From assembly GCA_964019165.1 (NCBI GenBank), contig OZ025284.1, forward strand, positions 1,484,521 through 1,548,520: DNA of 64,000 nucleotides, in the 5' to 3' direction. The stretch comes from Mastigias papua (Eukaryota; Cnidaria; Scyphozoa; Rhizostomeae; Mastigiidae). The notes beneath the pieces were generated by a model. It made no database searches and was not told the origin of the DNA. It was given only the letters and a program-made list of their open reading frames with translations. Positions 1-22,026 of the stretch are shown here, one piece after another (the stretch's first letter is position 1; each line of letters opens with the position of its first letter). A program made the position numbers and the translations under genes.

Positions 1-920
1 TAGGCCATTGAAAATGGCGCGCAAAATATAATGGCCTCGCATTCAGTTATTATTACGTCATAGTTAGACACACTAATAATAATAATAATAATACGCCTAT
101 AAACCCAAAGTATCGACACAAAACAGTTAAATTTTATGATAGTTCGTGTTCTTGACTTCTTTTGTCTACTTTTCTCTCTGTGTCTCTCATCTTCTTTCAC
201 CCTTCGTGTATCTAACTTTCACAAACAGTGCGGATAGCCTCCTCAGTTGTTGTCTGTTTTCTACAACAGTCATTTCAGCGTTGTTAGTGCAACTTTCAGA
301 TCTTGAAATCTTTGATGTGATCGCCCAACAGGTCGAGGTCCACTGAATAATTCGAAGTGCAAAACTTCCTTGACTGGTTTGTCGGTTTCCATTCTACAAA
401 CATGGCCGAGCCTTTTGTTAGCCAGTCAGTGGATGATTTTCCTACTTTTATAAACCATGAAAAGGCCGAGAAAGTCTCAAAACCAGACCAAAAAAACTTC
501 CATGTAACAAAGCGTATTGCAGCGACCACTGATCAGTGACATTCTGCAGGAGCAACAGCAGCAACACTGCATACGAGAATATGTCAATATGGCCGCAAAA
601 CCACTAGTACAACTAATCGTGAACGGCTGAACGAGGGTATAATCACAGAATTTCTACGTGTACATCGTGAAATTGTGACCATTGTATTAAGTGTATATTT
701 CAGACTTCTTCTAAGAGACTCTTCTGATTTAGTCTCCTGAGCGGTAGTGGGGCAATGCAAGTACAATTCCCGTACAATTTTAGCGAAATTCTTGTGCAGG
801 CCTGTTCCTGTCACTGACATAAAGAAGAGAGTACACGGAGAGCACTCAAGAGCTTGCATTTTGCGATTCAGCTCTAAGAAGAATTATTGTGTCAACTAAC
901 TGGCTGCGTAAAATTCAGGT
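1..920. other. Upstream region of POMK, no supported gene
   Basis: A short (AAT)n run lies near position 78-92. An ATG at 402 opens a 45-codon frame ending at 539, which I do not recognise and which could be a 5'-UTR reading frame of the downstream gene or chance. No other coding signal or RNA gene is visible. The POMK promoter and 5' UTR presumably lie here. Confidence 0.4.
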
Positions 921-2223
921 ATGCGTACGTTTTGCAAAGCTGTCCTTGAACTTTCCGGCGTTTTGCTCCTAGTTTCAGCCCAGAAGTTGAGAACATCATT
1001 TTGCAAAAAGGGATTTTTTCGTGATAATACCGGGAATTGCATACCTTTGTTAGGATGTGATGTTATCGGAAATGAGTTGAAGTTTGTCAGAAAGTTACAG
1101 GGAGGCTTCGTGAAAGACATTACTCATGTGAAATGGAATGACATGGATCTCGTGTATAGTGTTCCAAAAGCATTCAAAGATGACTTCAAATCTGGCATGG
1201 AACTGCTCGAAGTGCTTCAAGAAAGTGAATTTGTTGTCGAGCTTGTGGGATTATGCTTTGCCCCTATGCAGGTGACTATTCCTTTTTCTAAAATTTTATC
1301 ATCATTTACTTTACTACCTCTCAAGAAGTTTGTCAAATTTTTTAGACAAAAAATTCACTAGAAGAGGTTAACACATGATTTATTTGCCTAGAGCTTTGAA
1401 ACTTGATGATTCCAACACTTACAGAATATATATTGTGCCCACTTGTGGGAGGGCATGCAGTAACTTAGCCTAACAGGTTTGATTATTTTCCATTGTTATC
1501 AATCTTATCTCCAGGTAGGAAGCTGAAGTATTAGATTTTTAGTCCCAAAAAAGTTCAAAATTCTTTTCTCTTTTAAGTTTGTATTTAGTGTTGTGTTTAT
1601 CATTTTGCTAGATGCTTACAAAGTTCTACAAACATGGCTCAGCAGATGGTCTTTCTCAGTTGCTAACAGGAATCAATTTCAGTAACTTTCAAAGGTTTAA
1701 GATCCGTTTTCGCATTGCTGAAGACTACCTTAGAATCATGACTTTTTTGCATAGTAATGGAACTGAGCCAAGGGTCATGTGTGACAGTAATGGATTGGAC
1801 AAGACTTTGTCCCAATACATTATTACAGATGATTTTCACATTGTTCTTGGGGATCTGGATGCTCTGCCAATAGTAAGAAAAAGCCAAAAGAAGCTCATTA
1901 AATGTGGACACAGACAACTGTTTGGGATTTTTGTAGCCCCAGAGCAGCTGTGGCCATTTACAAATGAGACATTTGATGACAAGAAAATGCCTGGATATGA
2001 TGAAAAATCTGATATTTGGAAAATACCAGATGTATTATATCATCTGTTAGGTGACTCTGTTGTGTGCCATAATTTCAAATCTAGACTTTTTAATATTATT
2101 AGTAAGTGTAAATCAATGCTACCTCAGGATAGACCAACTGCTGAGGAGATTTTAAGCTATTTTATGGCAGAGAAGAGCAAGTTGTGTTTTCAACAAGATA
2201 TACACCACTTTGATGAACTGTGA
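921..2223 (+). CDS. POMK: Protein O-mannose kinase (POMK / SgK196)
   Basis: Two exons, 921-1271 and 1612-2223, joined in phase 0 across a 340-bp GT-AG intron, give 320 residues (human POMK is about 350). POMK is a type II membrane kinase of the secretory pathway that phosphorylates the 6-position of O-mannose on the alpha-dystroglycan core M3 glycan. Visible features are a short hydrophobic N-terminal anchor (about residues 6-20), a cysteine-containing stretch, the divergent catalytic loop RVMCDSN (171-177), DLDAL (198-202) at the DFG position, then KCGH, FVAPEQLWP and YDEKSDIWKIPD near the end of the kinase fold. These family-specific motifs separate it from ordinary kinases. The ATG at 921 is the first in frame, with an upstream in-frame TAA. 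The N-terminus is shorter than in vertebrates, so the cytosolic tail is reduced. Identity is very secure. Confidence 0.95.
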
Positions 2224-3191
2224 AATTGTAACTAAATCTTGGCACCTGAGAGACAATGTTATGCATATTTGTAGACAAATAATATCAATTTTTTTTATGT
2301 AGTAAATTTTGCTAGTCACTTTCTTGTATTGGAACAGGGGAGGGTTTCACTCCTTTGCCTCTGTGAACACTTATCTTTTCCATGTTTCATACCCGACCAA
2401 ATGGATGGCCTAGCTCCTTTAGGATAAGAGCCACATACAATAAGATTCACATGATGAAAACCCGCAAGAGACGATAAAATTAACCCACCAGCATTTTTCA
2501 TAACATCGCTGTTTGAACGTTCTAATGAACTGTGGCAACTTCAAACGGAAAATTTGTGAATTCAAGTTTAAGTAAATTAGATTACCAAATAGTAGTGTTG
2601 CTGCCATCCTATGTTTATGAAAAATTATCCTTTGTTATCTAATTGCTTCAAAATGTCCTTTGAGCCACAAGCTAGATATCAGATAATCGCATTTGGCTCA
2701 GGAGGCGCAGGAGGCGCAGTTTATCTACCCCTGTTATAGCTGCTAACGATAAGTAGGAGAGAAGACAAGCATTTCTCAAGACCAAGTACCTTGCAGGTGT
2801 AAGACACATGTGTTTCATGTGCTCATGATCAGTCTCTACTTTTTATCATTTATTTTGAAACTATGCCGCCCTTTGAGAGTTTGACGTCAAGCACTTCAAT
2901 AATCCCAAACACACTTCAAGGTGACTCCGCAAACAGCTTTAATGCGCAAACAGCTTTATCAGAGACCAGAGACAAGTTTTGCGTTGGCCTCAAAAAACTT
3001 TTAGCAGAAAGAGCAAAGAGCTCATTATAATGGACAATTTTGCATATACTTTTTTCCTTTTTGACTTCTGTTTATTCTCTTTTAATATAAGAGAAATTGT
3101 AAGATAAGCTTTCATTTAATCTTTATTTTTGTTTATTTTTGTTCAAGGATTGAAGAGCCACATCTGTAGTGGATATACTCAATTTTCCCCA

Positions 3192-3240
<49 letters not shown>

Positions 3241-3587
3241 TTTACTTTAGCTGCATTTTGACCGAAAGGTGAGATGCCTTAAGCGATTAAAATAGTGGCA
3301 AAATACATGGTCATTGCGGAATAACAGTAGACATGTTATCGTCCAAGTATTTCTTTCTTTCCTACTTAACCCTAGAATATACCTGTTTCTCTTTCGGTCG
3401 AAAGAGATTTCCTAGAACGAAAACACGACAGAAAAGCATCAACAAGAAAAACAGGAAACAATTGCAAACATCTAATAAGATGTTAGAATCAATTATGACC
3501 ATTCTCCAATTTTATTCTATTTTTGAATAATAATAATTATTTGTAATGAATTTGACACTAAGCCTAAGCGAAAGAATTCTTCACGTC
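2224..3587. other. Intergenic region between convergent POMK and ankyrin genes
   Basis: Contains the POMK 3' flank and no recognisable gene. An (ATT)n microsatellite lies at about 3195-3240. The short open frames here have no recognisable domain. Confidence 0.5.
3195..3240. repeat. (ATT)n microsatellite
   Basis: Uninterrupted trinucleotide run of about 15 units. Confidence 0.9.
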
Positions 3588-4265
3588 TCATACAAATATC
3601 TCTTCTCCTTTATAAACTGTTTTCGATAGCTTTTGTACTTTCTCATACTCACGGACTCGCAGTTTTGTATATTCTTCCATATCTGTACCACATTCGATTA
3701 GATACACCATTGCAGATAAATTCCCGTTAATTAGGGCGAAATGAACGGGCGGCCACCCATTCTTGTTTTTAATGTCCACTTCTGCTCCGTGTTTGAACAA
3801 AATTCTTATACAATCTACATCGCCTTCCAGAGCAGCCTTGTGCAGGAGAGTTTCGCCGTTTTCGTCAACCTGATTCACATCGAAACTCCCGGATGACAAA
3901 AGTTCGTCAAGTTCACGTACTTCACTTTCGACAACAGCCGAAAATGCGAGTGTGTGCGGCGTAAATTTGACCTCTTTCGGTTTTTTTTCAATTTCATATC
4001 GTGTTCGATTAATATTGAGGCGCATTAATCTCTCCCCAGTTTCGTGGCATATTCCATCTTCCTCGTCATAAGTTACAAGCTCAGATTTGATGACTCGTTC
4101 AATCGGAAATCTCGTTCGCAATTCGCGAATTAATTTGAGAAATGAGGGCGTTCGCGTCGCCGGTCGACATGCGCCAGAGTCCCTCTCTTTCGGCCTATCA
4201 TTTATGGTACCTTGCACTGATTGATTGGATGAATTATCAATCGCCTTGTTGCACTTCTCGGACAT
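3588..4265 (-). CDS. RVxF-ankyrin protein, PP1 regulatory subunit 27/MYPT-like
   Basis: A single-exon frame of 225 codons read from 4265 down to 3588. Residues 1-95 are charged and low in hydrophobicity. KEVKF at 97-101 matches the PP1-docking RVxF consensus (K/R-x-V/I-x-F). It is followed directly by two to three ankyrin repeats (about 105-205), with the consensus blocks GETLLHKAALEGD and GWPPVHFALINGN. This order and spacing is that of PPP1R27 and the N-terminus of MYPT/PPP1R12, whose repeats wrap the PP1 catalytic subunit. A role as a PP1 targeting or inhibitory subunit is therefore inferred. It lacks the long C-terminal region of MYPT. Orthology to a named vertebrate gene is not established, so I leave the symbol blank. 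It converges on POMK, and no intron signal was seen within the frame. Confidence 0.75.
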   Translation of the reverse strand: MSEKCNKAIDNSSNQSVQGTINDRPKERDSGACRPATRTPSFLKLIRELRTRFPIERVIKSELVTYDEEDGICHETGERLMRLNINRTRYEIEKKPKEVKFTPHTLAFSAVVESEVRELDELLSSGSFDVNQVDENGETLLHKAALEGDVDCIRILFKHGAEVDIKNKNGWPPVHFALINGNLSAMVYLIECGTDMEEYTKLRVREYEKVQKLSKTVYKGEEIFV

Positions 4266-6084
4266 TCTAGCGTCTTCCTCTGACCGAACTGCTTCTTAGC
4301 ATCTCCCTGAATCTCCTCTGTAGTCCTTGGAAGGACAATAAACTGTCCTTCTGAAATTGAAAGCAAACTCACTAATGGTCGAGTCTTCTTTGTCTTCATC
4401 TAGTGTTGTCAGGGAAGACTGCCATCAGCTACCTGCTTTCGTTTATGAAACTTTGAAACTTCATCACTGAAAATTATTGCCAATGCTTAGGACTTCACCC
4501 TCTCCGCACACAACCTGCTAGAGCAAAGGTTATCAACCACAGAAATGAACTCGTAACCAATGTTAGGTAAGTAGCTACGAAAATATCAATTTCCGTTGGA
4601 CTTATGGTGCATTGTTTCCTTGTAACAAGGGCAAACAACAACATAGATTGCTGAATTGCTCTTCGAACTCATGCACTGTGCAAATAGCAAAATCACTCGT
4701 TAATCACGGCACTTTTACGCTAAACTCCAGTGTCATGAAAACAAATGTCACATGCCAAAAAGATATACGATAAGAAAGAGGAAATATTTTGTTAATGCCC
4801 GAGAGAGACGAAAGAATGCATTTATTATTTACGAGCAACAATCAAAGGCTTTATCTGCGGTCTCATTGAACAAAGGCCTCGTTGTCATGTCTAATCTCGA
4901 CTAGTGATCCTCGGAACGAATGTGCAAATGCACGGTAAAATTTAAAAGATTTTGAAAGGGGTGTTCTAAATACTAAATATTTAAATACAAGAAAATTTGC
5001 ATGTAATTCGACACCCCAATAAGGAACGACCAAGTGTGAGCAGTTCTTGTTGAGACTGTACGCCTTTTTGCAAAAGAACAGCTTTATGAAAGTGTGATTT
5101 TGACAAAAACCTGAGAAAATGTGAGATAGCTCTGCTGGCCGTGTCATACATATGTACTATATGCAGTATTTTAGTGTGGTCTTTGCTACATTTTGTGGTC
5201 TTGGGAAACGAGGATATCGTCTAGGAAATTAAAAGGTGTTGTTGACTTTTGATAACGTTGAAATATTGAAGTTTTTTATCCTGGTTGACCACCGTTCTTT
5301 ACAACTTTTGTAGCACTTCATGGTATGCCAGAAAGAATGCTCAACACGTTAAGCAGAAGAAGGTAATGCAATCTCGGAGAATCACAAGTCGTAGTCACTT
5401 AAAAATTTCTTGCAAGACGTGGCCAAAGTTTCCCATAGCATAATAATGGTATACAGGATTATTATTAAAACAGGCAATGAACAACTGCCTTGAAAAATTA
5501 ACCTTACTCCAGCTGACTGTTTCACAAATCCCTATGGAAGTATTCTTGATTTTAATGGTATTTATGCAGACGTCACGGCCTAAATTAGCACGCAAAAAAA
5601 GGCCACAAAGATGGAGAGAAGTTTTTTGACCACGCCGTACAGCCGCACATTGGTGGGGATCAGGTAGCACATTTTCTTTGTAGATGGTACTAGAACAACC
5701 CTAAAAGTGTATCACTCTCTCCTCTAAACAGATTTTGAGTAGGCCCAAACAACTGGAGAAAGTCTTTGATGTTTCCTATCATTGCTGGAAAAGGCATTGG
5801 GTCAACTGGGGGCTCCTTCCCAGTAGTTAGTATGTTAAAAATGCCTTGGCCACACTCCATTCGGATCCGAGATGATTGTAATGCAAAACAATGTTGATAA
5901 CACAAGCGTTTTGCTATTTAATTGAACTACAAATAAATAGCTGTTTGAAGTAGCACCACTTTGTTTGTTGACTAACCATTTTACGACAGGTTAAAAAGAT
6001 GCCTATTGACACAGGTACGAATCAGGTACAATAGACGGGCCGAGTGTGACCACGTGACCATGCTAGCCCAAAAGAGGCAGTGTC

Positions 6085-6490
6085 CTGCCTAACATTTCAT
6101 TTCATACGTTTATACACAAAATAACCGTTCAGCTTAAGAAAAAGAATTACGAATTAAATTATTTATAATAAAAGCAACCATTCAATAGAACAAAGAAAAT
6201 AAGAAAAAAACTATTTATTGTAGAGCTGCTCTTCCAGGGGGTCGTGTTTATTCATATCTTGCTCTTGATATACAATTTCTGTTGCCTTTTAAAGGTATTT
6301 ATTGTTGGCAGCTCACGTATATTAATAGGCGTATTATTCCAGTCTTTAAGAGCTGAGTGGTGAAAGCTTTTTTTATAGTGCTCAGTCCTATGCTTAGGGA
6401 TCTGGAGGTTTTGGCTATTTCTCGTATTGCAACCAAAACATGGATCTATTGTTTGTGTCAAGAGGAAAAAACTGACTACCATGCATCACC
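6085..6490 (-). mobile_element. LINE 3' fragment (non-LTR retrotransposon)
   Basis: The minus-strand frame 6482-6252 carries the typical C-terminal signature of CR1/jockey-like reverse transcriptases (FHHSALKDWNNTPINIRELP, equivalent to the FxYRGxxxWNSLP block of other LINEs). The 3' UTR follows toward lower coordinates and ends in a CATTTCATTTCAT-type tail at about 6090. It is heavily 5'-truncated, with no RT catalytic domain. Confidence 0.7.
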
Positions 6491-6582
6491 TAAATGGTAC
6501 AGTTTGCTAGTTTATACGGTACTGGCAAAGCTACTGATGTATGACTCATTCATCATCATCTGTTCTCTCTGTTCCTCCTATT

Positions 6583-6915
6583 ACGCCCCTTACCGGGCCT
6601 GGGCCGTTCCTTAGGTCAGTTACCGCCTGCAAGTTATGCGATTGAGTTGGCTACACCCAATCCACTCTGTTACCCCCCAATTGTTACTTAGCCGAACTGC
6701 AGCCTGAGCTGCTGAGCCTGACTTTTACTGAAGGGGCCTGGTTGGACAGTTTGCCACAGGTCATTAACATCTACCCCAATTCTGAATCTCTGCGAAATGA
6801 ATTGCTATCTGTCTCTCTATGCCTGCTCACCACGACGAGGAGGTCTCCAACCATGGCTAACCATAATCATCCTCATCACTATTATCATCATTATCACAAT
6901 CATCATCAAAGTGCT
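6583..6915 (+). repeat. Dispersed repeat with (ATC)n tail, copy 1
   Basis: About 280 bp (6583-6862) is alignable to the reverse complement of 10846-11145. Shared blocks include ACGCCCCTTAC near the start, GGGGCCTGGTTGGACAGTTT in the middle and GAGGTCTCCAACCATGG at the end. An imperfect (ATC)n run follows in both copies, so the tract is probably part of the element, as in SINE tails. Confidence 0.7.
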
Positions 6916-7477
6916 AATCCAGTTAAGCATTCGATATTATTACCAATTATTATGAAAAACAAAAGCTAATGGAAAAAACAAAAATTTGTATGTTCATTGC
7001 CTATCTTAACTGAAAATTGATGGGAAGTCAAGCATACAACCAGTAGTGTGCCGATCCTTGAGTGGGGGTGTAAAGAGGGAATTTGACAACAGTTTTGAAT
7101 AAGGCACAATCGTATTGCCAACAAGCCATATTCGTTTTACCGACCAGAGGAAGAATTACCGTCTGCTTTCGCAAAAACTGGGTGGTGAGGCACCCCTCAC
7201 ATCTCCTACTTCGCGAAACTCCTGCATAACCTCATCAACAGGGAAGGGGGTCCTTCAACTGCACACAAACAGAAAGGCATAAGTGGGTAACGCCTGAGCA
7301 CTCTGACGTCACGGCACCAGTAGTCCAAGAATGGATCACACTCAAGCAAAGTCACTCATCCGTGACTAGGTTTGCCGCGGAGAAGAAGCTGCAAAACTAG
7401 CCGACGTTTCTTGAAATTCAGATTGCATGTTTAAATTACCAGTACTTTAAATCGAAGGCTACATAAAGTCCGAAGAA

Positions 7478-17822
<10,345 letters not shown>

Positions 17823-18168
17823 CTCTAACGGAATAAGTATGGGCATCCTCGTTTGAATCCTGATGAGAGCCACAGAAGTTACAAGATGATAACTCAAGAA
17901 TAGAGATGGAATCAAGAAAGAACAACAAAATGGCTACGCATACTTTGCCTGAGGATAACACACCCTTACCCGTTTGCTTCCTTTAACCACATTGTCTCCT
18001 TTTCTAATTCTTAAGGAGAGTCCTTGACTAAATAGCAAATGGGAAGAGGTGGCCAATTCTGAAGTTCCTTGTCGACAAGATTTATCAAAAGAAGCCTGAC
18101 TTAAAATTTGCAAATATTTCTTGCCAGAAATCTAATATTATGATTTTGCAAGATAATCAAACATTCTA

Positions 18169-18220
18169 GCATTTCATGCTCTGATGAGTGTAGAACAAAA
18201 AGTACTTTCTTTATGTTAAA
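18169..18220 (+). ncRNA. Decayed hammerhead ribozyme-like motif (type 2, copy A)
   Basis: CTGATGA at 18181-18187 is preceded by CATGCT and followed by GTGTAGAAC, an A-rich stretch, GTACTTTC and TTTATG. The layout matches copies B (23597) and C (44605). The GAAA element has lost its G, and the two innermost stem I pairs are broken, so it is not expected to cleave. Confidence 0.4.
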
Positions 18221-19139
18221 TAGTGTTTCTATTTCTTCACGTAATATTCTAAAAATTTTTATACCAAAATTATTTTATTCACAAACAACTGTAAATCTTT
18301 TTTATATGTTTATATGTACAGTACCTTTCATTGTATAGATTATGAAGCTTCGAATTTGATCCATTCTAACAGAATTTTCCAAATTGGGTTCTGTCTCCTA
18401 GTTAAAAAAAACTTGCTAACAATGCTCTGCTCAAGAAGTTATTTAATTCGTTGCAAGGTAGCGAAAGAGTTAAGAACTCCTTGACTTTGCAAATAAGTTG
18501 AAGGAGAGTACCAAATGTGGCATTGGGAAAACTCAAAACCATTAAAACTACAGAACGAAGCACAACAAAACGTAACACAACATGTGACACAAAGCGCAAC
18601 AGATAACATAACAAAGCGCAACACGATACGTACCTCAAAACATAGCTCAAAAACGTAACATGAAAAAGCGATCGGAACTTATGAAAGTTGATCATTACCT
18701 TCTATTGCATAATATCAAGTTTTCATAAATCTAAGCTGCAAACATAAAGATTTAGTAAAGAGGTAGTATTAAATTTTGTAAAGGTTTAGCATTAAAACAT
18801 TAAAAATTACTATCAATATTAGTATATAACTAAAACATAATTTATTAGTACATTTCTGCTACATATTCATATCGTATAACATATATCAGATATCAGGTAA
18901 CAGATTCATTATTAGAAGTTGTGATTGTTAACAGGTGGGATCCCCTTGGGTAAGACCTATTGTTACCCAATTCTTATGTAGGAAATATAAGCATTTTAAG
19001 TTTAGTAATGAAGAAGATATCAATCGAAACGTCTACGATAAAGGAATGCAAATTTTTTAATTTTCCTATGCCATGTTTACATGATTAATGCGACAGTGAA
19101 TCTCAGGGTTGAGTGTATAATATATAAATATAAATATAA

Positions 19140-19289
<150 letters not shown>

Positions 19290-19320
19290 CAGTAGAAGAC
19301 AATTAAAGAAAAGACATGGT

Positions 19321-19364
19321 ATCTATGACTCTGAGTTTCATGCTAGTGCATTCATCAGACAGAC
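19321..19364 (-). ncRNA. Hammerhead ribozyme motif, intact core (left arm)
   Basis: Exact reverse-complement twin of 19401-19444. TCATCAG at 19352-19358 is the core, TTTC at 19336-19339 the GAAA, and GAC at 19327-19329 the GTC triplet. Stem I is formed by 19359-19364 with 19321-19326. Confidence 0.75.
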
Positions 19365-19400
19365 TCTATTCTAATAGAGAATAGAGACTTCTAGAATAGA

Positions 19401-19444
19401 GTCTGTCTGATGAATGCACTAGCATGAAACTCAGAGTCATAGAT
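19401..19444 (+). ncRNA. Hammerhead ribozyme motif, intact core (right arm)
   Basis: Core CTGATGA at 19407-19413. Stem II is ATGC/GCAT with loop ACTA (19414-19425). GAAA lies at 19426-19429. Minimal stem III is A-C-T pairing with A-G-T around loop CAG, and the cleavage triplet GTC is at 19436-19438. Stem I is GTCTGT (19401-19406) pairing with ATAGAT (19439-19444), six pairs of which two are G-U. All conserved core positions are present. The very short stem III is what is reported for hammerheads of Penelope-like elements and metazoan retrozymes, which often work as dimers. Cleavage is predicted after 19438. Activity in a transcript spanning both arms may be blocked by the long hairpin. Confidence 0.75.
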
Positions 19445-19565
19445 ACCATGTCTTTTCTTTAATTGTCTTCTGCTGTATACTTTGCTCTGTACAGGTTCTG
19501 TGCAATGAGCACTATCTCGTCAGTTAAGACTATCCACGGAGAAGAGATATATAAATATAAATATA

Positions 19566-19695
<130 letters not shown>

Positions 19696-19977
19696 TAAAT
19701 ATATATAAATATATATAAATACGTTATTACAAAGCATGATTGTAAAGAAATGCATACTATTTCTCTACATGCTCGTGCTCTGTGCGAGAATCTGTTTAGC
19801 AGACGTCTGTAAATTTATTCCTACTTCCAATAATAATATGAGTGGTCTCACGTTTCTTGTATGTCATATACATTCTGTTTAAGGTATTTGGCCTGAATTA
19901 TAACGTTGTATTAATTCTGAATTGAAATGAAAGTCTGAGAATGTGAATAAAACGAGCAGAACTCTGACTCAGTGAAA

Positions 19978-20045
19978 TTATTGGTAGAGCACTCGTGGTT
20001 CACATTCGGGAGATGCCACCTCGAGTTCCGCTAGCGTCATTGAAC
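19978..20045 (+). mobile_element. tRNA-like SINE head, degenerate
   Basis: GGTAGAGCACTCG resembles a tRNA A box, and CACCTCGAGTTCCGC about 30 bp downstream resembles a B box. Flanks do not form an acceptor stem, so a functional tRNA is unlikely. Confidence 0.3.
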
Positions 20046-20713
20046 TTCTCTCACTTCCATTTCATTTCATATATCCTGTTGCCGTTACTTAATCTTGTAA
20101 AACTTTCTGCTTCGTGTTCTCTATTGATCATGCAGCCTTTCAGTAAAACATGACCATTTACGCTGAATCTCTTACATATCTATAAAATATCTCAAACGTA
20201 TGATAAAGATCCGTTTCCTACAGGTGTATAATAAAAGCGATGATTTGTAAAAGTCTGTATTGAACTTGCTTGGTTTTCATCTTACTGTAGGACCAAATGA
20301 AAAACTGCAACCCCTTCCCCATGTTAATGTTGCTTTCCTCCTTGTTTCATGTTTGGCGCCAGGGGAGATGTGCATGTACGTACAAGCCCCATGTGGTACT
20401 GACCTGTCTTGTCCTGTCCTTTATCTTAACTTATATCTGCATTTGATTGTCCAGTAGGAGTTCAGTCCGTATCATCTAAGTTGATAAAATGCCAGTACTG
20501 TGTTGTAGTTACTGTATATAACAAAACATTTTTTGAAGCATCACATATCTCATTTATTATCCAATATAAAAATGCACATCTTTCTCTATTCGATCACTTA
20601 TATTTGGCGAACTTGGTAACAGAAGACAAACAGTAAACAATAAAAATGACATGAATTATTCTCATTACTATACAAAATAAACAAATTCACTTAGATGCAT
20701 ATGTGGACTACAT

Positions 20714-21262
20714 CAGGGTAGCCACCAAAATTTCGAATAAATTCAAGAACAATTTCAGAACATTACCAGGTCATTTGAATATGTTCTGAGAACATTCAAA
20801 TCTAAAGCTTTAAAGAGTCTACAACAAAGTTCCAGCCAATACTATGAGTGAGATGTATCAAATATAAAATGTTACAATGTCGACAGAATTGAAAAATTGT
20901 ATTAATATGGCCACAATCCTCACTAGTTGAACACCAATCATTCTGAGGAATCAATTCTTTTATGAGCTATCCAGAACAATCAAACATGAAGACAGCAAAA
21001 ATCTTCCATAAGAAAAATGTTAAATTCCAGAACAATTCCAGAACAATTCCAGAACAATTTCAGAACAATTCCAGAACAATTTCAGAACAATTCCAGAACA
21101 ATTTCAGAACAAGTCCAGAACAATTTCAGAACAACCTTGATTCCCAGAAGCATTCAAGGGGGGAAGTTCTCAAAAAAAAATTTCCAGAACAAAAAACTTA
21201 GAAGAAAAAATTTTTAGAAGTATTCAAGGAATTCAAAGACTTCCAGGACCGTCCCGGCCCTG
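20714..21262. mobile_element. CAGGG-ended hAT-like element with 11-bp minisatellite
   Basis: Begins CAGGGTAGCCACC and ends CCGGCCCTG (reverse complement CAGGGCCGG), the CAGGG end being typical of hAT elements. No clear 8-bp duplication is seen. The interior holds a tandem array of CCAGAACAATT/TCAGAACAATT (about 21025-21135) and further TTCAAG/AGAAC-rich DNA. Confidence 0.45.
21025..21135. repeat. 11-bp tandem array CCAGAACAATT
   Basis: About ten copies alternating CCAGAACAATT and TCAGAACAATT. Confidence 0.95.
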
Positions 21263-22026
21263 TATATTTATGTTGCTATCATCCCAACATAAAAAATCAG
21301 GATAACGAACACACAAAACATCGATACATCTGGCATAGATGAATTTTCTAAGAAACCAATCAACTATACCATGGCTACCTTAACACTCACTAACATAAAT
21401 TTCACTTTCATGCATTGAACACCAATGCTTGCAATCAGTGGCGTCACCACAGGGGGACTGGGAGCCATATACTCGCAGTGATCTCCAGGATCGATGCTGA
21501 AATTCGTCCAAATTTGCGAAGAAAATGTCCGAGAAGGTGAGAGACTTCTATCAAGGTGTAATTCTGCGTTATGTCATATCACTGATGATTGTCATCCTTC
21601 AGCTTTATATTTCATTCTACGCTGTGCTGAAAGGCAGGGTTCTCAAAGGGTGTGATCCGCTAACCCCCCACCCAGTCTGTGGTGGCTGGCCCTTGCTTGC
21701 AAAGAATTCAAATTGATAAACAACCCAGTAAAATTTTTCAATTCTACTAATCATCAAACAAGTTACTTTCCCAACACCTATCAATAACCCCCTGTTCCTC
21801 CTTTTGGTTATATCTCCATTGGAAAAACTCTGCCGGTGCATTTTAAACATTCTTTGTTCTCATGATGAATATACTCTATTTTTCCAGAACATATTTTCCA
21901 CAATTTTGAGCTCTAGTTAAATTAAAGTACATATACATATATCTATATCCATATATATTTGTATGATTTTACTCTCTCCTTCCTCACGACCATTTTTGCA
22001 TAGTGATTAATAATACCTGCTAATAG

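Larger units (their letters stand above)
4266..7477. other. Intergenic region between divergent ankyrin and transporter genes
   Basis: Holds the LINE 3' fragment at 6085-6490 and a dispersed repeat at 6583-6915. Two minus-strand frames at 5395-5670 and 5690-5905 abut in different phases and could be decayed coding sequence of unknown family. No recognisable gene otherwise. Confidence 0.4.

Noticed and set aside
17860..17885. CTGATGA at 17862 (also 8047, 32170) as further hammerheads
   Set aside because: No GAAA at the right distance and no stem I or II pairing.
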